Assembly: GCF_900177545.1 (NCBI RefSeq)
Contig: NZ_FXBQ01000001.1
Span: forward strand, 2,752,688-2,816,687
Reading direction: 5' to 3'
Origin: Maritimibacter sp. HL-12
GTDB lineage: Bacteria; Pseudomonadota; Alphaproteobacteria; Rhodobacterales; Rhodobacteraceae
DNA length: 64,000 bases
Numbering within the stretch: the first letter of the stretch is position 1; the number at the start of each line of letters is the position of its first letter. A model generated the notes under the pieces. The model was not told the origin of the DNA. It searched no databases and saw only the letters and a program-made list of their open reading frames with translations. A program made the position numbers and the translations under genes. This document shows, piece by piece, positions 1 through 8,192 of this stretch.

Positions 1-255
1 CTCGGCGTGGTGCCGCAGGTGGCGCCGAACTGGCTGAGCTATGCGCTGCTGCGTTTCGAGATCAATATCCGCGCCTCCGCCATTCTCGGCTTCGTCGGCT
101 CCGGCGGGATCGGCTACGATCTGAAGAACGCCTTCAGCTGGGGGCAGGGACGCTACGACGAGGTCGCCGCGATCTTCATCCTGCTGTTCCTCACCATCGT
201 GTTCTTCGACCAGCTTTCCAGCCATTACCGAAACAAGCTCGTGGGAAAGGTCTGA
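1..255 (+). CDS. phnE: Phosphonate ABC transporter permease PhnE, C-terminal fragment
   Basis: This is the 3' end of an inner-membrane permease whose start lies left of the window; the frame is open from base 1. The visible 84 residues hold the EAA-like loop and last membrane segment of the PhnE family: a stretch around FEINIRASAILGFVGSGGIG, then a hydrophobic segment ending in the cytoplasmic tail. It would form the channel of the PhnCDE phosphonate importer. The stop is 3 bp before the ATG of a second phnE, so the two are co-transcribed and probably form a heterodimer. phnC and phnD are expected just upstream but cannot be seen. Confidence 0.88.
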   Translation, partial: LGVVPQVAPNWLSYALLRFEINIRASAILGFVGSGGIGYDLKNAFSWGQGRYDEVAAIFILLFLTIVFFDQLSSHYRNKLVGKV

Positions 256-258
256 ACC

Positions 259-1599
259 ATGACCGCCATCGCCGACATGCCGCAGACCGAAAACCTGCAT
301 GACACCGCCACCCGGCTGATCGGCCGCAAGCGCCTGCTGGCCTTTGCCGTGCCGGGGGTGATCCTCGCCTATTTCGTCTACCTGTTCTTCGCCTTTGACA
401 TCCCCGGCCTGATGGACCGGGCGCGGATGGACAACGCCGCGATCCTCGTCGCCGACAGCTACAGCTACAAGACCCACGTCACCCACGACAACCGGGTCGG
501 CGGACTCGGGTTCGCCGTCGAGGGCGAGGCCAAGGGCACCTACCCCGAGGGCATGGTGCCGGAGTTCGTGACGATGAGCGGCGACGATGCCGCCCGGATC
601 GAGCTGAAAGCCGGCGAGGCGGCCGAGATCGACGGCTCGACCTTGCGCTACACCGTGCCGGATTACGGCACCGTGGTGGTCACGCTGGAGGGCCGCGAGA
701 TCCTGCTCGAAACCCCCGATGGCGAAGTGCCCGACTGGATCAGCGCCAGTTCCTCGCGGGTCAACATCACCGGCGCGGGTGGCCGCGCCAGCGTGACCCG
801 CGCGCGCACCGAGGTGTTTCGCTACGCCTTCGGCTGGGAGCTGTTCTGGTTCACGCTCGACAGCCAGTTCTACGGCAAGACGCCCGCCGAACTGGCCGGG
901 CTGGTGCTCTCGGGGGACCGCGTGGTGGACGGCAAGAGCAACCTTGCCGCGATCGCCCACGATGTCTGGTACAACAAGATGTGGCGTCACGGCGACGTGC
1001 TCTGGGCGATCTTCGAGACCATCCTGATGGCCTTCCTCGGCACCATGGGCGCGGCCCTGGTGGCGCTGCCGATGGCCTTCCTCGCGGCGAAGAACTTCAG
1101 CCGCCTGATGAGCATCCGCTTCGCCATGCGCCGGCTGTTCGACTTCGTGCGCGGGGTCGACGGGCTGATCTGGACGATCATCCTCAGCCGCGCCTTCGGC
1201 CCCGGCCCGATGACCGGCGCGCTGGCGATCCTGATCACCGACACCGGCTCTTTCGGCAAGATGTTCTCGGAAGCGCTGGAGAATGTCGACGACAGGCAGA
1301 TCGAGGGCGTCGCCTCGACCGGGGCCAAGACGCTGCACCGTTACCGCTTCGGGGTGATCCCGCAGATCACGCCGGTGCTGCTCAGCCAGGTGCTCTACTA
1401 CCTCGAATCCAACACCCGCTCGGCAACAATCATCGGCGCGATCACCGGCGGCGGCATCGGCCTTTTGCTGACCCAGGCGATGATCACCCAGAAGGATTGG
1501 GAAGAGGTGAGCTACTACATCGTGCTGATCGTGCTGATGGTGATGGCGATGGACACGATCTCGGGCTGGCTGCGGCGCAGGCTGATCAAGGGCGCTTGA
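259..1599 (+). CDS. phnE: Phosphonate ABC transporter permease PhnE (second, long form)
   Basis: This inner-membrane permease of a phosphonate importer has 446 residues. One membrane segment at about residues 27-50 is followed by a roughly 180-residue hydrophilic region, probably periplasmic. The usual permease core starts near residue 240, with the conserved EAA-type loop near residues 350-370 and a C-terminal signature NTRSATIIGAITGGGIG. Classical PhnE is about 260-280 residues, so the extra domain is an insertion between the first helix and the core. The start ATG follows the previous phnE stop by 3 bp. The stop overlaps the next ATG (ATGA). Family membership is clear; the substrate (phosphonate, phosphite or phosphate ester) is inferred from the neighbouring C-P lyase genes. 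Confidence 0.88.
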   Translation: MTAIADMPQTENLHDTATRLIGRKRLLAFAVPGVILAYFVYLFFAFDIPGLMDRARMDNAAILVADSYSYKTHVTHDNRVGGLGFAVEGEAKGTYPEGMVPEFVTMSGDDAARIELKAGEAAEIDGSTLRYTVPDYGTVVVTLEGREILLETPDGEVPDWISASSSRVNITGAGGRASVTRARTEVFRYAFGWELFWFTLDSQFYGKTPAELAGLVLSGDRVVDGKSNLAAIAHDVWYNKMWRHGDVLWAIFETILMAFLGTMGAALVALPMAFLAAKNFSRLMSIRFAMRRLFDFVRGVDGLIWTIILSRAFGPGPMTGALAILITDTGSFGKMFSEALENVDDRQIEGVASTGAKTLHRYRFGVIPQITPVLLSQVLYYLESNTRSATIIGAITGGGIGLLLTQAMITQKDWEEVSYYIVLIVLMVMAMDTISGWLRRRLIKGA

Positions 1600-2237
1600 T
1601 GCGGCTCCTGGTGACGGGGGCGAACCGCGGCATCGGCGCGGCGCTGGTGACGGCGGCGCGGGCGGACGGCCACGAGGTCATCGCGGCAACGCGGCCGGGG
1701 CAGGGCGGTGACGTGCTCTTCGATGTCACCGACCACGCCGCGCTCGCCGGTGCGGCGGCCGACCTCGGCCCGCTCGACGTGCTGATCAACAACGCCGGTA
1801 TCATCGGCCCGGCGCGGCAATCGCCGCTCGACATGGATTTCGACGGGTTCCGCGAGGTGCTCGAGGTCAACACCCTTGCGCCGCTCGCGGTGGCGCAGGC
1901 CTTCCTGCCCAACCTGCGCCGCGGCACCCGCCCGCGCATCTTGTCGATCTCGTCGCAGATGGCATGGATGGGCTACGCCAAGTCCGACCGGATCGCCTAC
2001 CGGGCCTCGAAAGTGGCGCTCAACAAGGTGATGCAGGGGCTTGCGACCGACCTTGCCCCCGAGGGCATCGCCGTCGGCGTCGTCGATCCGGGCTGGGTGC
2101 GCACCGAGATGGGCGGGCCGGAGGCCGAGGAAGACCCTGCCACGGTGGCCGCTGGCATTCTCGCGCTGATCGACGGGCTCTCGCCGGAGCGCAGCGGGCT
2201 GTTCTGGTCGTGGCGGGGGCAGGTGCGCGAATATTGA
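1599..2237 (+). CDS. Short-chain dehydrogenase/reductase
   Basis: This is a cytosolic NAD(P)-dependent oxidoreductase of the SDR superfamily, 212 aa. The N-terminal Rossmann motif TGANRGIG is at residues 6-13, the NNAG motif lies near residue 70, the catalytic Ser is in the SISSQ segment, and the Tyr-x3-Lys pair is in AYRASK. The ATG overlaps the phnE stop, so it is translationally coupled to the transporter. The length is at the short end for the family, with no substrate-specific tail. Similar small SDRs occur beside phn and lipid genes, but the substrate cannot be read from the sequence. It may act in the following lipid block or be an unrelated passenger. Confidence 0.85.
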   Translation: MRLLVTGANRGIGAALVTAARADGHEVIAATRPGQGGDVLFDVTDHAALAGAAADLGPLDVLINNAGIIGPARQSPLDMDFDGFREVLEVNTLAPLAVAQAFLPNLRRGTRPRILSISSQMAWMGYAKSDRIAYRASKVALNKVMQGLATDLAPEGIAVGVVDPGWVRTEMGGPEAEEDPATVAAGILALIDGLSPERSGLFWSWRGQVREY

Positions 2238-2240
2238 CCT

Positions 2241-2269
2241 TGTCACGCGCCTGTGACCAGATCGTCATG
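2241..2269 (+). promoter_or_regulatory. Candidate triple Pho box upstream of plcP
   Basis: Three 7-bp units lie at an exact 11-bp pitch in the 85-bp gap before the metallophosphoesterase gene: TTGTCAC (2241-2247), CTGTGAC (2252-2258) and TCGTCAT (2263-2269). PhoB binds 7-bp CTGTCAT-like direct repeats separated by 4 bp. Each unit differs from that consensus at two positions. The spacing and location are right for activation under phosphate starvation; binding itself is inferred. Confidence 0.6.
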
Positions 2270-2322
2270 ATACGGCAACAGCTTGCGGAGAAAACCATGG
2301 CGAGACATCACGGAGCCGCCCG

Positions 2323-3132
2323 ATGCCAACGCGCTTTCGCAGCCTGTTTCTTTCCGATCTTCACCTCGGCGCGCGGGCTTGCCAGCCGCGCGCGGTGCTC
2401 GATTTCCTTCAGGCGCACGAAGCCGACGCGATCTACCTGGTGGGCGATATTCTCGATCTGTGGCACGGAGGCCAGGTGCATTGGTCGCCGGTGCACGACG
2501 CCGTGATGAGCGAGCTGGAGCGGCGCGCGCTGAACGGCGCCCGGGTGGTCTATCTTGCCGGCAACCACGATGCCGCCCTGCGCCAGCCGGGGGCCGCGCG
2601 GCTGCCGGACGCCTGGGAACTGCGCGAGGCGCTGGTGCATCGGGCGGGCGACGGGCGGGCTTATCTCGTGCTGCACGGCGACCAGGCCGACAGCCGGATT
2701 CTGCGTCTGCACGCCATGACCCGGATCGGCAGCCGCGCCGATGCGCTGATGCGCGGGCTCGATGCCTGGCTCGGCCGCCGGCTCGACGCCTGGGCCCGCA
2801 AGGGCGACGACAGCCCGATCCGCGCCGCGATCCGCGCCTTCAACAGCCTGTTCGTGATGGGCGGGCGCTTCGAGCGCCGGCTGGTTGCCCTCGCCGGAGC
2901 GGCGGGGCTTCAGGGCGTGATCTGCGGCCATTCCCACAAGCCGGGGCTGCGCGAAATCGACGGTCTGCGCTATGCCAACTGCGGCGACTGGGTCGACAGC
3001 TTCACCGCGCTGGTGGAAGACGAGAGCGGTGCGCTCAAGCTGGTCGACTGGTCGGCAGAGGCTGCGGCCCGGCCCGGTCCGGTTCAAGGTATCCCGGCGG
3101 AGGCCCCGGCGATGGCCCGGAGCGCGGGCTGA
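2323..3132 (+). CDS. plcP: PlcP-type metallophosphoesterase (phospholipase C-like)
   Basis: This calcineurin-like metallophosphoesterase has 269 aa. Metal-binding motifs are visible in order: SDLHLG (residues 11-16), GDILDLW (41-47), GNHD (80-83), HGDQAD near 125, and GHSHKP near 206. Such proteins are often named UDP-2,3-diacylglucosamine hydrolase (LpxH). The next gene is a GT21 glycosyltransferase, however, and that pair is the known plcP-agt arrangement. There PlcP cleaves phospholipid headgroups to diacylglycerol during phosphate starvation, and Agt glycosylates the product. The gene stop overlaps the agt start. The Pho-box-like repeats upstream and the flanking phn genes support PlcP over LpxH. 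No signal peptide is seen, so a cytoplasmic membrane-face location is likely. Confidence 0.8.
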   Translation: MPTRFRSLFLSDLHLGARACQPRAVLDFLQAHEADAIYLVGDILDLWHGGQVHWSPVHDAVMSELERRALNGARVVYLAGNHDAALRQPGAARLPDAWELREALVHRAGDGRAYLVLHGDQADSRILRLHAMTRIGSRADALMRGLDAWLGRRLDAWARKGDDSPIRAAIRAFNSLFVMGGRFERRLVALAGAAGLQGVICGHSHKPGLREIDGLRYANCGDWVDSFTALVEDESGALKLVDWSAEAAARPGPVQGIPAEAPAMARSAG

Positions 3133-4229
3133 TGCTCGTTGCCGTGCTTGCCACCGTCTTCACGGTCACGCTCGCGGTGCACCTGCTCAGCACCGCGCTG
3201 GCCTGGCCCCGTGCCGCCCGTGAGCGCGGACCAGACGCGCCCGCGCGCCCGCCGGTCTCGCTGGTGCGGCCGGTCTGCGGGCTCGACGTCTTCGACGCCG
3301 AAACCCTCGCGTCGTCTTTCGGGCAGGATTATCCCGACCACGAGATCCTGTTCTGCGCCGCCTCGGCAAACGATCCGGCCGTGGCGCTGCTTGAGAAGCT
3401 GATCGCCGACCACCCGGAGGCGCAGGCCCGTATCCTGATCGGGGATGACCGGATCAGCGCCAACCCCAAGCTCAACAACCTGGTGAAGGGCTTTGCCGCC
3501 GCCCGCGGCGACTGGGTGGCGATGACCGATGCCAACCTCTTGCTCACGCCCGACTATCTCAGCCGCCTCGATGCCACCCGGCGAGCCGATACCGGCCTCG
3601 TCTCCTCGCCCCCGGCCGGGATCCGGCCCGGCAACTTCTGGGGTGCATTGGAATGCGCCTTCCTGAACTCCAACCAGGCGCGCTGGCAACTCGCGGCGGA
3701 CGCGCTCGGGATCGGCTTCGCCCACGGCAAGACGCTGTTCTGGAACCGCGACCTGCTGAGCGCGGGGGGTGGCCTTGAGGCGCTGGCCCGCGACCTTGCC
3801 GAAGACGTGGCCTCGACCAAGCTGGTGCGGGGGCAGGGAAAGAAGGTTCGCCTTGCCCGGACGCTCTTCGGCCAGCCGATCGGCAAGCGCGATTTCGACG
3901 AGGTCTGGGGGCGGCAACTGCGTTGGTCGCGGATCCGCCGCGCCGGGTTCCCGGCGATCTTCGGCCTCGAGATCCTGCAAGGCCCGCTGCCGCCGTTGCT
4001 GGCGCTGGCGGCGCTTGTCGGCCACGGCACGGTGCCCGGCCCCGCGCTCGCCGCGTTCGCGGTCCTCTGGTATGGTGTCGAACTCGCGCTCGCGCGGGCC
4101 CACGGCTGGCCCGCCGCCCCGCGCGACATTGCCGCGATGCTGCTGCGCGACGCGCTTCTGCCCGCGCTCTGGATCGTCACCTGGCGCCGTCGCGGGTTCA
4201 CCTGGCGCGGCTCGGTGGTGGGCGCGTGA
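3132..4229 (+). CDS. agt: GT21 family glycosyltransferase (Agt-like glycolipid synthase)
   Basis: This membrane-bound glycosyltransferase of the ceramide-glucosyltransferase type (GT21) has 365 aa. It has an N-terminal hydrophobic anchor (residues 2-24), the PVSLVRPVCG entry to the GT-A fold, a D-containing motif in MTDANLLL, the ED pair in DLAEDVAST and the hallmark RxxRW in RQLRW, then two or three C-terminal membrane segments. In alphaproteobacteria Agt of this family makes glucosyl- or glucuronosyl-diacylglycerol from the DAG released by PlcP, replacing phospholipids when phosphate is short. The start is the ATG overlapping the plcP stop; the longer open frame upstream is only the out-of-frame shadow of plcP. 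The sugar donor cannot be read from the sequence. Confidence 0.78.
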   Translation: MLVAVLATVFTVTLAVHLLSTALAWPRAARERGPDAPARPPVSLVRPVCGLDVFDAETLASSFGQDYPDHEILFCAASANDPAVALLEKLIADHPEAQARILIGDDRISANPKLNNLVKGFAAARGDWVAMTDANLLLTPDYLSRLDATRRADTGLVSSPPAGIRPGNFWGALECAFLNSNQARWQLAADALGIGFAHGKTLFWNRDLLSAGGGLEALARDLAEDVASTKLVRGQGKKVRLARTLFGQPIGKRDFDEVWGRQLRWSRIRRAGFPAIFGLEILQGPLPPLLALAALVGHGTVPGPALAAFAVLWYGVELALARAHGWPAAPRDIAAMLLRDALLPALWIVTWRRRGFTWRGSVVGA

Positions 4230-4810
4230 GTGGGGCCGTGATCGGTCTCGACGCGCTCGCCCTGCTGCTCAGCAAGCACGGGCTCGCGGTGCTGGCCCCG
4301 GCGGCACTCGTCGAAGGCCCGATCGTGACGGTGATCGCGGCGTGGCTCGCAAGCCGGGGATTGTTCGATGTCTGGAGCGTCGCCGCCGTGGTGATCCTGG
4401 CCGACCTGGTGGGCGATTTCGCCTTCTACGGGCTCGGCCGCGGCGGGCTCGCGCGCCTGCCCGCGCGGTGGCGCACCCGGCTCGGGCTCGGCAGCGACCG
4501 CCTCGCGCGTCTGGCAGGGCATTTCGAGACGAAGGGCGGGCGCACCTTGCTCTTTGGCAAGTTGACCCACAGCTTCGGCTTCGCAGTGCTGGTGGCGGCC
4601 GGTGCAGCGCGGATGCCGTTGCTCACCTTCTTCTGGTTCAACCTGCTCGGCACCGTGCCGAAAAGCCTCGCCTTCGTCGGCATTGGCTACGGTTTCGGGG
4701 CGGCCTATGCCCGGATCGACGACTGGATCGCCCGCGCCTCGCTGGTGGTGCTTGCCGTGGCCCTGCTCGCCGGGATGATATGGCTGATCGGGCGGGGGGC
4801 GCGGCGATGA
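4226..4810 (+). CDS. DedA/VTT-domain inner-membrane protein
   Basis: This polytopic membrane protein of the DedA/SNARE-associated (VTT) family has 194 aa. It has a first hydrophobic hairpin containing EGPIVTVIAAWLASRG, a second with ADLVGDFAFYGLGR, and an amphipathic section LLFGKLTHSFG that resembles the conserved G-[KR]-x3 motif before the last helices. DedA proteins affect lipid flipping and envelope integrity. Between a glycolipid synthase and another glycosyltransferase it may move a lipid intermediate or product. The GTG start at 4226 overlaps the agt stop and the stop overlaps the next ATG, so all three are translationally coupled. Confidence 0.75.
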   Translation: MSGAVIGLDALALLLSKHGLAVLAPAALVEGPIVTVIAAWLASRGLFDVWSVAAVVILADLVGDFAFYGLGRGGLARLPARWRTRLGLGSDRLARLAGHFETKGGRTLLFGKLTHSFGFAVLVAAGAARMPLLTFFWFNLLGTVPKSLAFVGIGYGFGAAYARIDDWIARASLVVLAVALLAGMIWLIGRGARR

Positions 4811-5505
4811 GCGGCGCGCCCCGGCTGTCCTGCATCATCCCCGCGTTCAACGAGGCCCCCCGGATCACGGCGGTTCTGGAAACCGTGCTGGCCACCCCGT
4901 GGATCGACGAGGTGATCGTGGTCGATGACGGCTCGACCGATGCCACCGCCGAGATCGCGCGCGGTTTCGCGGCGCGTGACAGGAACCTGACCCTACTCAT
5001 CCAGCCGATGAACGGTGGCAAGACCCGGGCGGTCGCCGCTGGCGTGGCGGCGGCGCGGGGCGCGCTGATCCTGCTCGTCGATGCCGATCTTGAGGGCCTG
5101 ACCCCCGACCATATCGCCAGCTTGGCCGCGCCGGTGCTCGAAGGCCGGGCCGATGCCGCGGTCAGCCTGCGGCGCAATGCGCCCTGGCCCTGGCGGGCGA
5201 TCGGGCTCGATTACATCTCGGGCGAAAGGGTACTGCCCCGCGCCTTGCTCGTGGCACATCTCGACCGGCTCGACACCCTGCCACGCTTCGGGCTGGAGGT
5301 GTTCATGAACCGGCTCTGGATCGCCAACGGGTTGCGGATCGCGGTGGTGCGCTGGCCCGGGGTTTCGAGCCCGCTCAAGGGCGCCAAGCACGGCGCCCGT
5401 GCCGGGATCATCGCCGATCTGCGCATGTTGGGCGACATCTTCCAAACCGTGCGGCCATGGGAGGCGCTGGCACAGATCGCCACCCTGCGGTCGCGGCGTA
5501 TCTGA
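4807..5505 (+). CDS. Family 2 glycosyltransferase
   Basis: This is a GT-A fold enzyme of family GT2, 232 aa. The start MSGAPRLSCIIPAFNE is typical, followed by VIVVDDGSTDAT for the nucleotide, and ILLVDADLEG with the DxD metal site near residue 82. It lacks long membrane segments and so resembles soluble polyprenol- or lipid-linked sugar transferases. Its ATG overlaps the DedA stop. In this setting it may extend or modify the glycolipid made by the GT21 enzyme, or act as a dolichyl-phosphate-type mannosyltransferase homologue. Acceptor and donor are unknown. Confidence 0.8.
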   Translation: MSGAPRLSCIIPAFNEAPRITAVLETVLATPWIDEVIVVDDGSTDATAEIARGFAARDRNLTLLIQPMNGGKTRAVAAGVAAARGALILLVDADLEGLTPDHIASLAAPVLEGRADAAVSLRRNAPWPWRAIGLDYISGERVLPRALLVAHLDRLDTLPRFGLEVFMNRLWIANGLRIAVVRWPGVSSPLKGAKHGARAGIIADLRMLGDIFQTVRPWEALAQIATLRSRRI

Positions 5506-5521
5506 CCTCGAAAGGACCCCC

Positions 5522-6133
5522 ATGCCCCGGCTCGGCGACGATCCCTTCCTGCACGAAGGCTGCGAAATCACGGCCACGACCTTTGGCCGCTTTGTCGAGA
5601 TCGGGGCCGGGTCGCGGCTGCAGTTCTCGACCATCGACGACTATTCCTATTGCGACCGCTACGCCGACATCGCCAATGCCGAGGTTGGCAAGTTCGCCAA
5701 TATTGCCAGTTTCGCGCGGATCGGCCCGACCGATCACCCGATGGCGCAGGCCTCCTTGCACCACTTCCTCTACCGCTCGCCGGATTACTGGGACGATGCC
5801 GATATCGACGCCGGTTTTTTTGCCGAGCGCAAGGCGCGGCGGGCGCGGATCGGGCACGACACCTGGATCGGCCACGGCGCGGTGATCCGTCCGGAGGTGA
5901 CGGTGGGCGATGGCGCGGTGGTTGCCTCGATGGCCGTCGTCACCCGCGACGTGGCCCCCTACAGCATCGTTGCAGGCATCCCCGCGAAGCCGATCCGCGC
6001 GCGCTTTCCCGAGGTGATCGCCGACCGGCTCATCGCGCTGGCGTGGTGGGACTGGAGCCACGATACCCTGCGCGACCGGCTGGAGGATTTTCGCCGCCTG
6101 CCGATCGAGGCCTTCATCGAAAAATACGGCTGA
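5522..6133 (+). CDS. Phosphonate-associated hexapeptide-repeat acetyltransferase
   Basis: This left-handed beta-helix (LbH) acyltransferase has 203 aa. Hexapeptide turns run through the first two thirds (for example VGDGAVVASMAVVTRDV and YSIVAGIPAKPIR), with an inserted loop holding TDHP, typical of CatB/XAT-like acetyltransferases. It matches the kind of acetyltransferase commonly encoded with C-P lyase genes and called phosphonate metabolism protein. It may acetylate aminoalkylphosphonates, as the unrelated PhnO does, but that is inference. The ATG at 5522 has an AAAGGA ribosome site about 6 bp upstream. It ends 1 bp before the convergent phnM stop. Confidence 0.8.
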   Translation: MPRLGDDPFLHEGCEITATTFGRFVEIGAGSRLQFSTIDDYSYCDRYADIANAEVGKFANIASFARIGPTDHPMAQASLHHFLYRSPDYWDDADIDAGFFAERKARRARIGHDTWIGHGAVIRPEVTVGDGAVVASMAVVTRDVAPYSIVAGIPAKPIRARFPEVIADRLIALAWWDWSHDTLRDRLEDFRRLPIEAFIEKYG

Positions 6134-7312
6134 TCACTCCGCCGCCATCCCGAACGCCCGGCGCGCGTCGAGCAGACGCAGCGCCGCTTCGCCGGACAGG
6201 TGGGCAATCCGGCCTGCCGAGATCGTCGCCTCGATGCTGCGGTCGGCCTCGTTGACGAGCACGAAATCGGCCCGTTTGCCGGCAGCGATCTCGCCGCGGT
6301 CTTCGAGCCGCAGCAGCCGGGCGGGCACCGTCGAGATCATCGCCCAGGCGCGGGGCAGGCTGCGGACCCCGAGGTCGGCCAGGGTCCAGGCCGCTTCGGC
6401 AAGGCTGCGGTAGTGGTAATCGGAAACCAGCGCGTCGCACTGGCCCTTGGAAATCAGCGAAAGTGCCGGGATACGGCCCGCCTGTGAGCCGCCGCGCACA
6501 ACGTTGGGCGCGCCCATGATCACCGCGTCGCCGGTTGCCTTGGCGACGGCGGCGGCGCTGTAGGCGGCGGGAAACTCGGCGATATGCGCGCCAAGGATGC
6601 GGAACCGCTCGCGGGTGTCGCCGTCGGGGTCGTCATGGCTGCCATAGGTGATCCCCTGCCGGTCGAAGGCTTCGACCAGCCGCAACAGGTTGCGCGGCAC
6701 CAGCGCCTCGGCGGCGCGCGCACGTTCGAGGCCCTGGTGCAGCGCTTCGAGCGGGCGGCCCTCGCGCTCGGCCCAGGCGGCGAGCTTGTGCGGCGCGCGG
6801 GCGGCCATGGTGAGCGTTTCGGGCAGGTGGTTGTTGAACACGACGTAGTCGATCTGGTGGCGCAGCAGGGCCGCGATCAAACGGTCGCGGGTTTCCGGCA
6901 TATGGGTTTCCAGCCGGATCTGGAGCCGCATGTCGATCAGCGCGCCGGGCCGGAACGTGTCGAGCTCGAACATCAGCGCTTCGGCGAAATCGGGGCTGCG
7001 CATGCCGCCTTCCCAGCTCCAGCCCTGCGCGAGCCAGGCGGTGGTCACGCCGTGGGCGGCGGCGTCGCGCTGGGTGGCGCGCAAGCCGCTTTCGATCGGG
7101 AAGGGTGCGCTCGGGCGCGGGGCGATGTGGCGCTCGAAAGCGTCGCCGTGCAGATCGACGATCCCGGGCAGGAGCAGGTAGCCGGAAAAATCGCACTCCG
7201 GTGCCGGCGCGTCGGAGAAGACACCATTGGCGACCGTCACCGCGTCGCGCTGGAGCGCACCGTCACGAAGCAGGGTTGCGCCGGTGAGGCGCAAAGGGGG
7301 AAGCGTGGCCAT
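6134..7312 (-). CDS. phnM: PhnM-type amidohydrolase (RPnTP diphosphatase), first paralogue
   Basis: This is an amidohydrolase-superfamily enzyme of the PhnM clade, 392 aa. PhnM removes diphosphate from alpha-D-ribose 1-methylphosphonate 5-triphosphate before C-P cleavage. Visible landmarks are LPGIVDLHGDAFERH (metal site), YGSHDD near residue 226, the MGAPNVVRGGS motif near 268 and VSDYHY near 291. It differs from the second copy at 15593, which has HTDNLERH and lacks much of the middle segment VFNNHLPE. It lies 67 bp downstream of phnF on the same strand, so the two are probably co-transcribed. Either copy could be the true RPnTP hydrolase; this one may act on a related triphosphate. Confidence 0.85.
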   Translation of the reverse strand: MATLPPLRLTGATLLRDGALQRDAVTVANGVFSDAPAPECDFSGYLLLPGIVDLHGDAFERHIAPRPSAPFPIESGLRATQRDAAAHGVTTAWLAQGWSWEGGMRSPDFAEALMFELDTFRPGALIDMRLQIRLETHMPETRDRLIAALLRHQIDYVVFNNHLPETLTMAARAPHKLAAWAEREGRPLEALHQGLERARAAEALVPRNLLRLVEAFDRQGITYGSHDDPDGDTRERFRILGAHIAEFPAAYSAAAVAKATGDAVIMGAPNVVRGGSQAGRIPALSLISKGQCDALVSDYHYRSLAEAAWTLADLGVRSLPRAWAMISTVPARLLRLEDRGEIAAGKRADFVLVNEADRSIEATISAGRIAHLSGEAALRLLDARRAFGMAAE

Positions 7313-7379
7313 GATGAAACCTGCGGTTGTCTTTTTCCAACCTTATAGCCGAATAATGTGTCGGGTTCGTGACTCTGGA

Positions 7380-8087
7380 TCAGTCGTTTGCGAGACTGAG
7401 CGTTACCCGGTCGCCGGCGAACCACGTCAACCCGCGCTCGATCCGCAGCCCCTCGGGGGTGACATTGAGCGCCTCGGTGCGCAGCAGCGGATCGCCCTCG
7501 CGGACGCCGAGGTGCAGCGCCTGGGTCGGGCTGGCGCGTTCGGCGCTGACCCGGGTTTCGGCGCGCAGGTAGTCATCGACACCGCACCGCCGCAGCGCCT
7601 CGGTGACGGATGTCACTTCTGCCAGCGCGGCGGCGAGGCCGGGCAGGTGTTCGGCCGGAAAGGTGCTCACGAAATGCCCGAGCGCGGTGCCGTTGGCCAG
7701 CGACAGGCCCTCGTAGACCACCACCGCGGCGCCGGGCGCGAGGCCGAGTGCGGCGGCCTCCAGCGGATCGGCGGGGCGGGTCTCGACCCGGAGCACGCGC
7801 TTTTCCGGCAAGCGCCCGGAGGCGCGGATATTCTGGTGGAAGCGCACCCGGCGGCCGATCGGATAGTCCGTAGGCGTGGCGGTGACGAAAACCCCGGCAC
7901 CCCGGCGTGCCCGCACCAACCCGCGTTCGGCCATGTCGGAGAGCGCGCGGCGGACGGTATGGCGGTTCACCCCGAAACGCGCGGCGAGGGCGGCCTCGGT
8001 GGGCAGCTTGTCGCCGGGGCGATAATGCCCCGCGCCGATCTCGCCCTGGAGCGTCGTCGCGATCGAAGTCCAGACCGGGGTGCCCAT
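7380..8087 (-). CDS. phnF: PhnF, GntR/HutC-family phosphonate regulator
   Basis: This DNA-binding repressor has 235 aa. It has an N-terminal winged helix of the GntR type (residues 7-72, with LPTEAALAARFGVNRHTVRRAL) and a C-terminal UTRA ligand domain (about 90-230). It is divergent from phnG, separated by 105 bp that hold a Pho-box-like repeat and a GTnTAG-type motif. PhnF proteins repress phn genes and respond to phosphonates or phosphate-related ligands. It is probably co-transcribed with the downstream phnM and controls its own promoter. Confidence 0.88.
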   Translation of the reverse strand: MGTPVWTSIATTLQGEIGAGHYRPGDKLPTEAALAARFGVNRHTVRRALSDMAERGLVRARRGAGVFVTATPTDYPIGRRVRFHQNIRASGRLPEKRVLRVETRPADPLEAAALGLAPGAAVVVYEGLSLANGTALGHFVSTFPAEHLPGLAAALAEVTSVTEALRRCGVDDYLRAETRVSAERASPTQALHLGVREGDPLLRTEALNVTPEGLRIERGLTWFAGDRVTLSLAND

Positions 8088-8100
8088 GATCGGTTTCCTG

Positions 8101-8118
8101 GTGTCACCAAAATTTCAC
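8101..8118 (+). promoter_or_regulatory. Candidate Pho box in the phnF-phnG intergenic region
   Basis: Two 7-bp units GTGTCAC (8101-8107) and ATTTCAC (8112-8118) are separated by 4 bp, the PhoB-box geometry. The first matches the CTGTCAT consensus at five of seven positions, the second at four. It lies about 75-90 bp before phnG and just upstream of phnF, so it could serve either direction. Confidence 0.5.
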
Positions 8119-8149
8119 AAGACTCTGCGGCACGAATCTGCCAAAGATT

Positions 8150-8166
8150 TGTCTAGTTGTATAGGC
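8150..8166. promoter_or_regulatory. Candidate PhnF operator
   Basis: The sequence TGTCTAGTTGTATAGGC contains two direct GTnTAG half-motifs (GTCTAG at 8151 and GTATAG at 8159) and weak dyad symmetry CTA...TAG. HutC-subfamily regulators recognise GT-x-TA-x-AC-like sites, and a mycobacterial PhnF site contains GGTATAGAC. It sits 26 bp before the phnG start, a good place for repression. Binding is inferred only. Confidence 0.4.
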
Positions 8167-8192
8167 TGACCGAAATATCCACAAGGTATCGA

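Noticed and set aside
2323..3132. LpxH for lipid A synthesis
   Set aside because: The motifs allow it, but overlap with a GT21 gene, phn context and Pho-box-like repeats favour PlcP. LpxH is not excluded.
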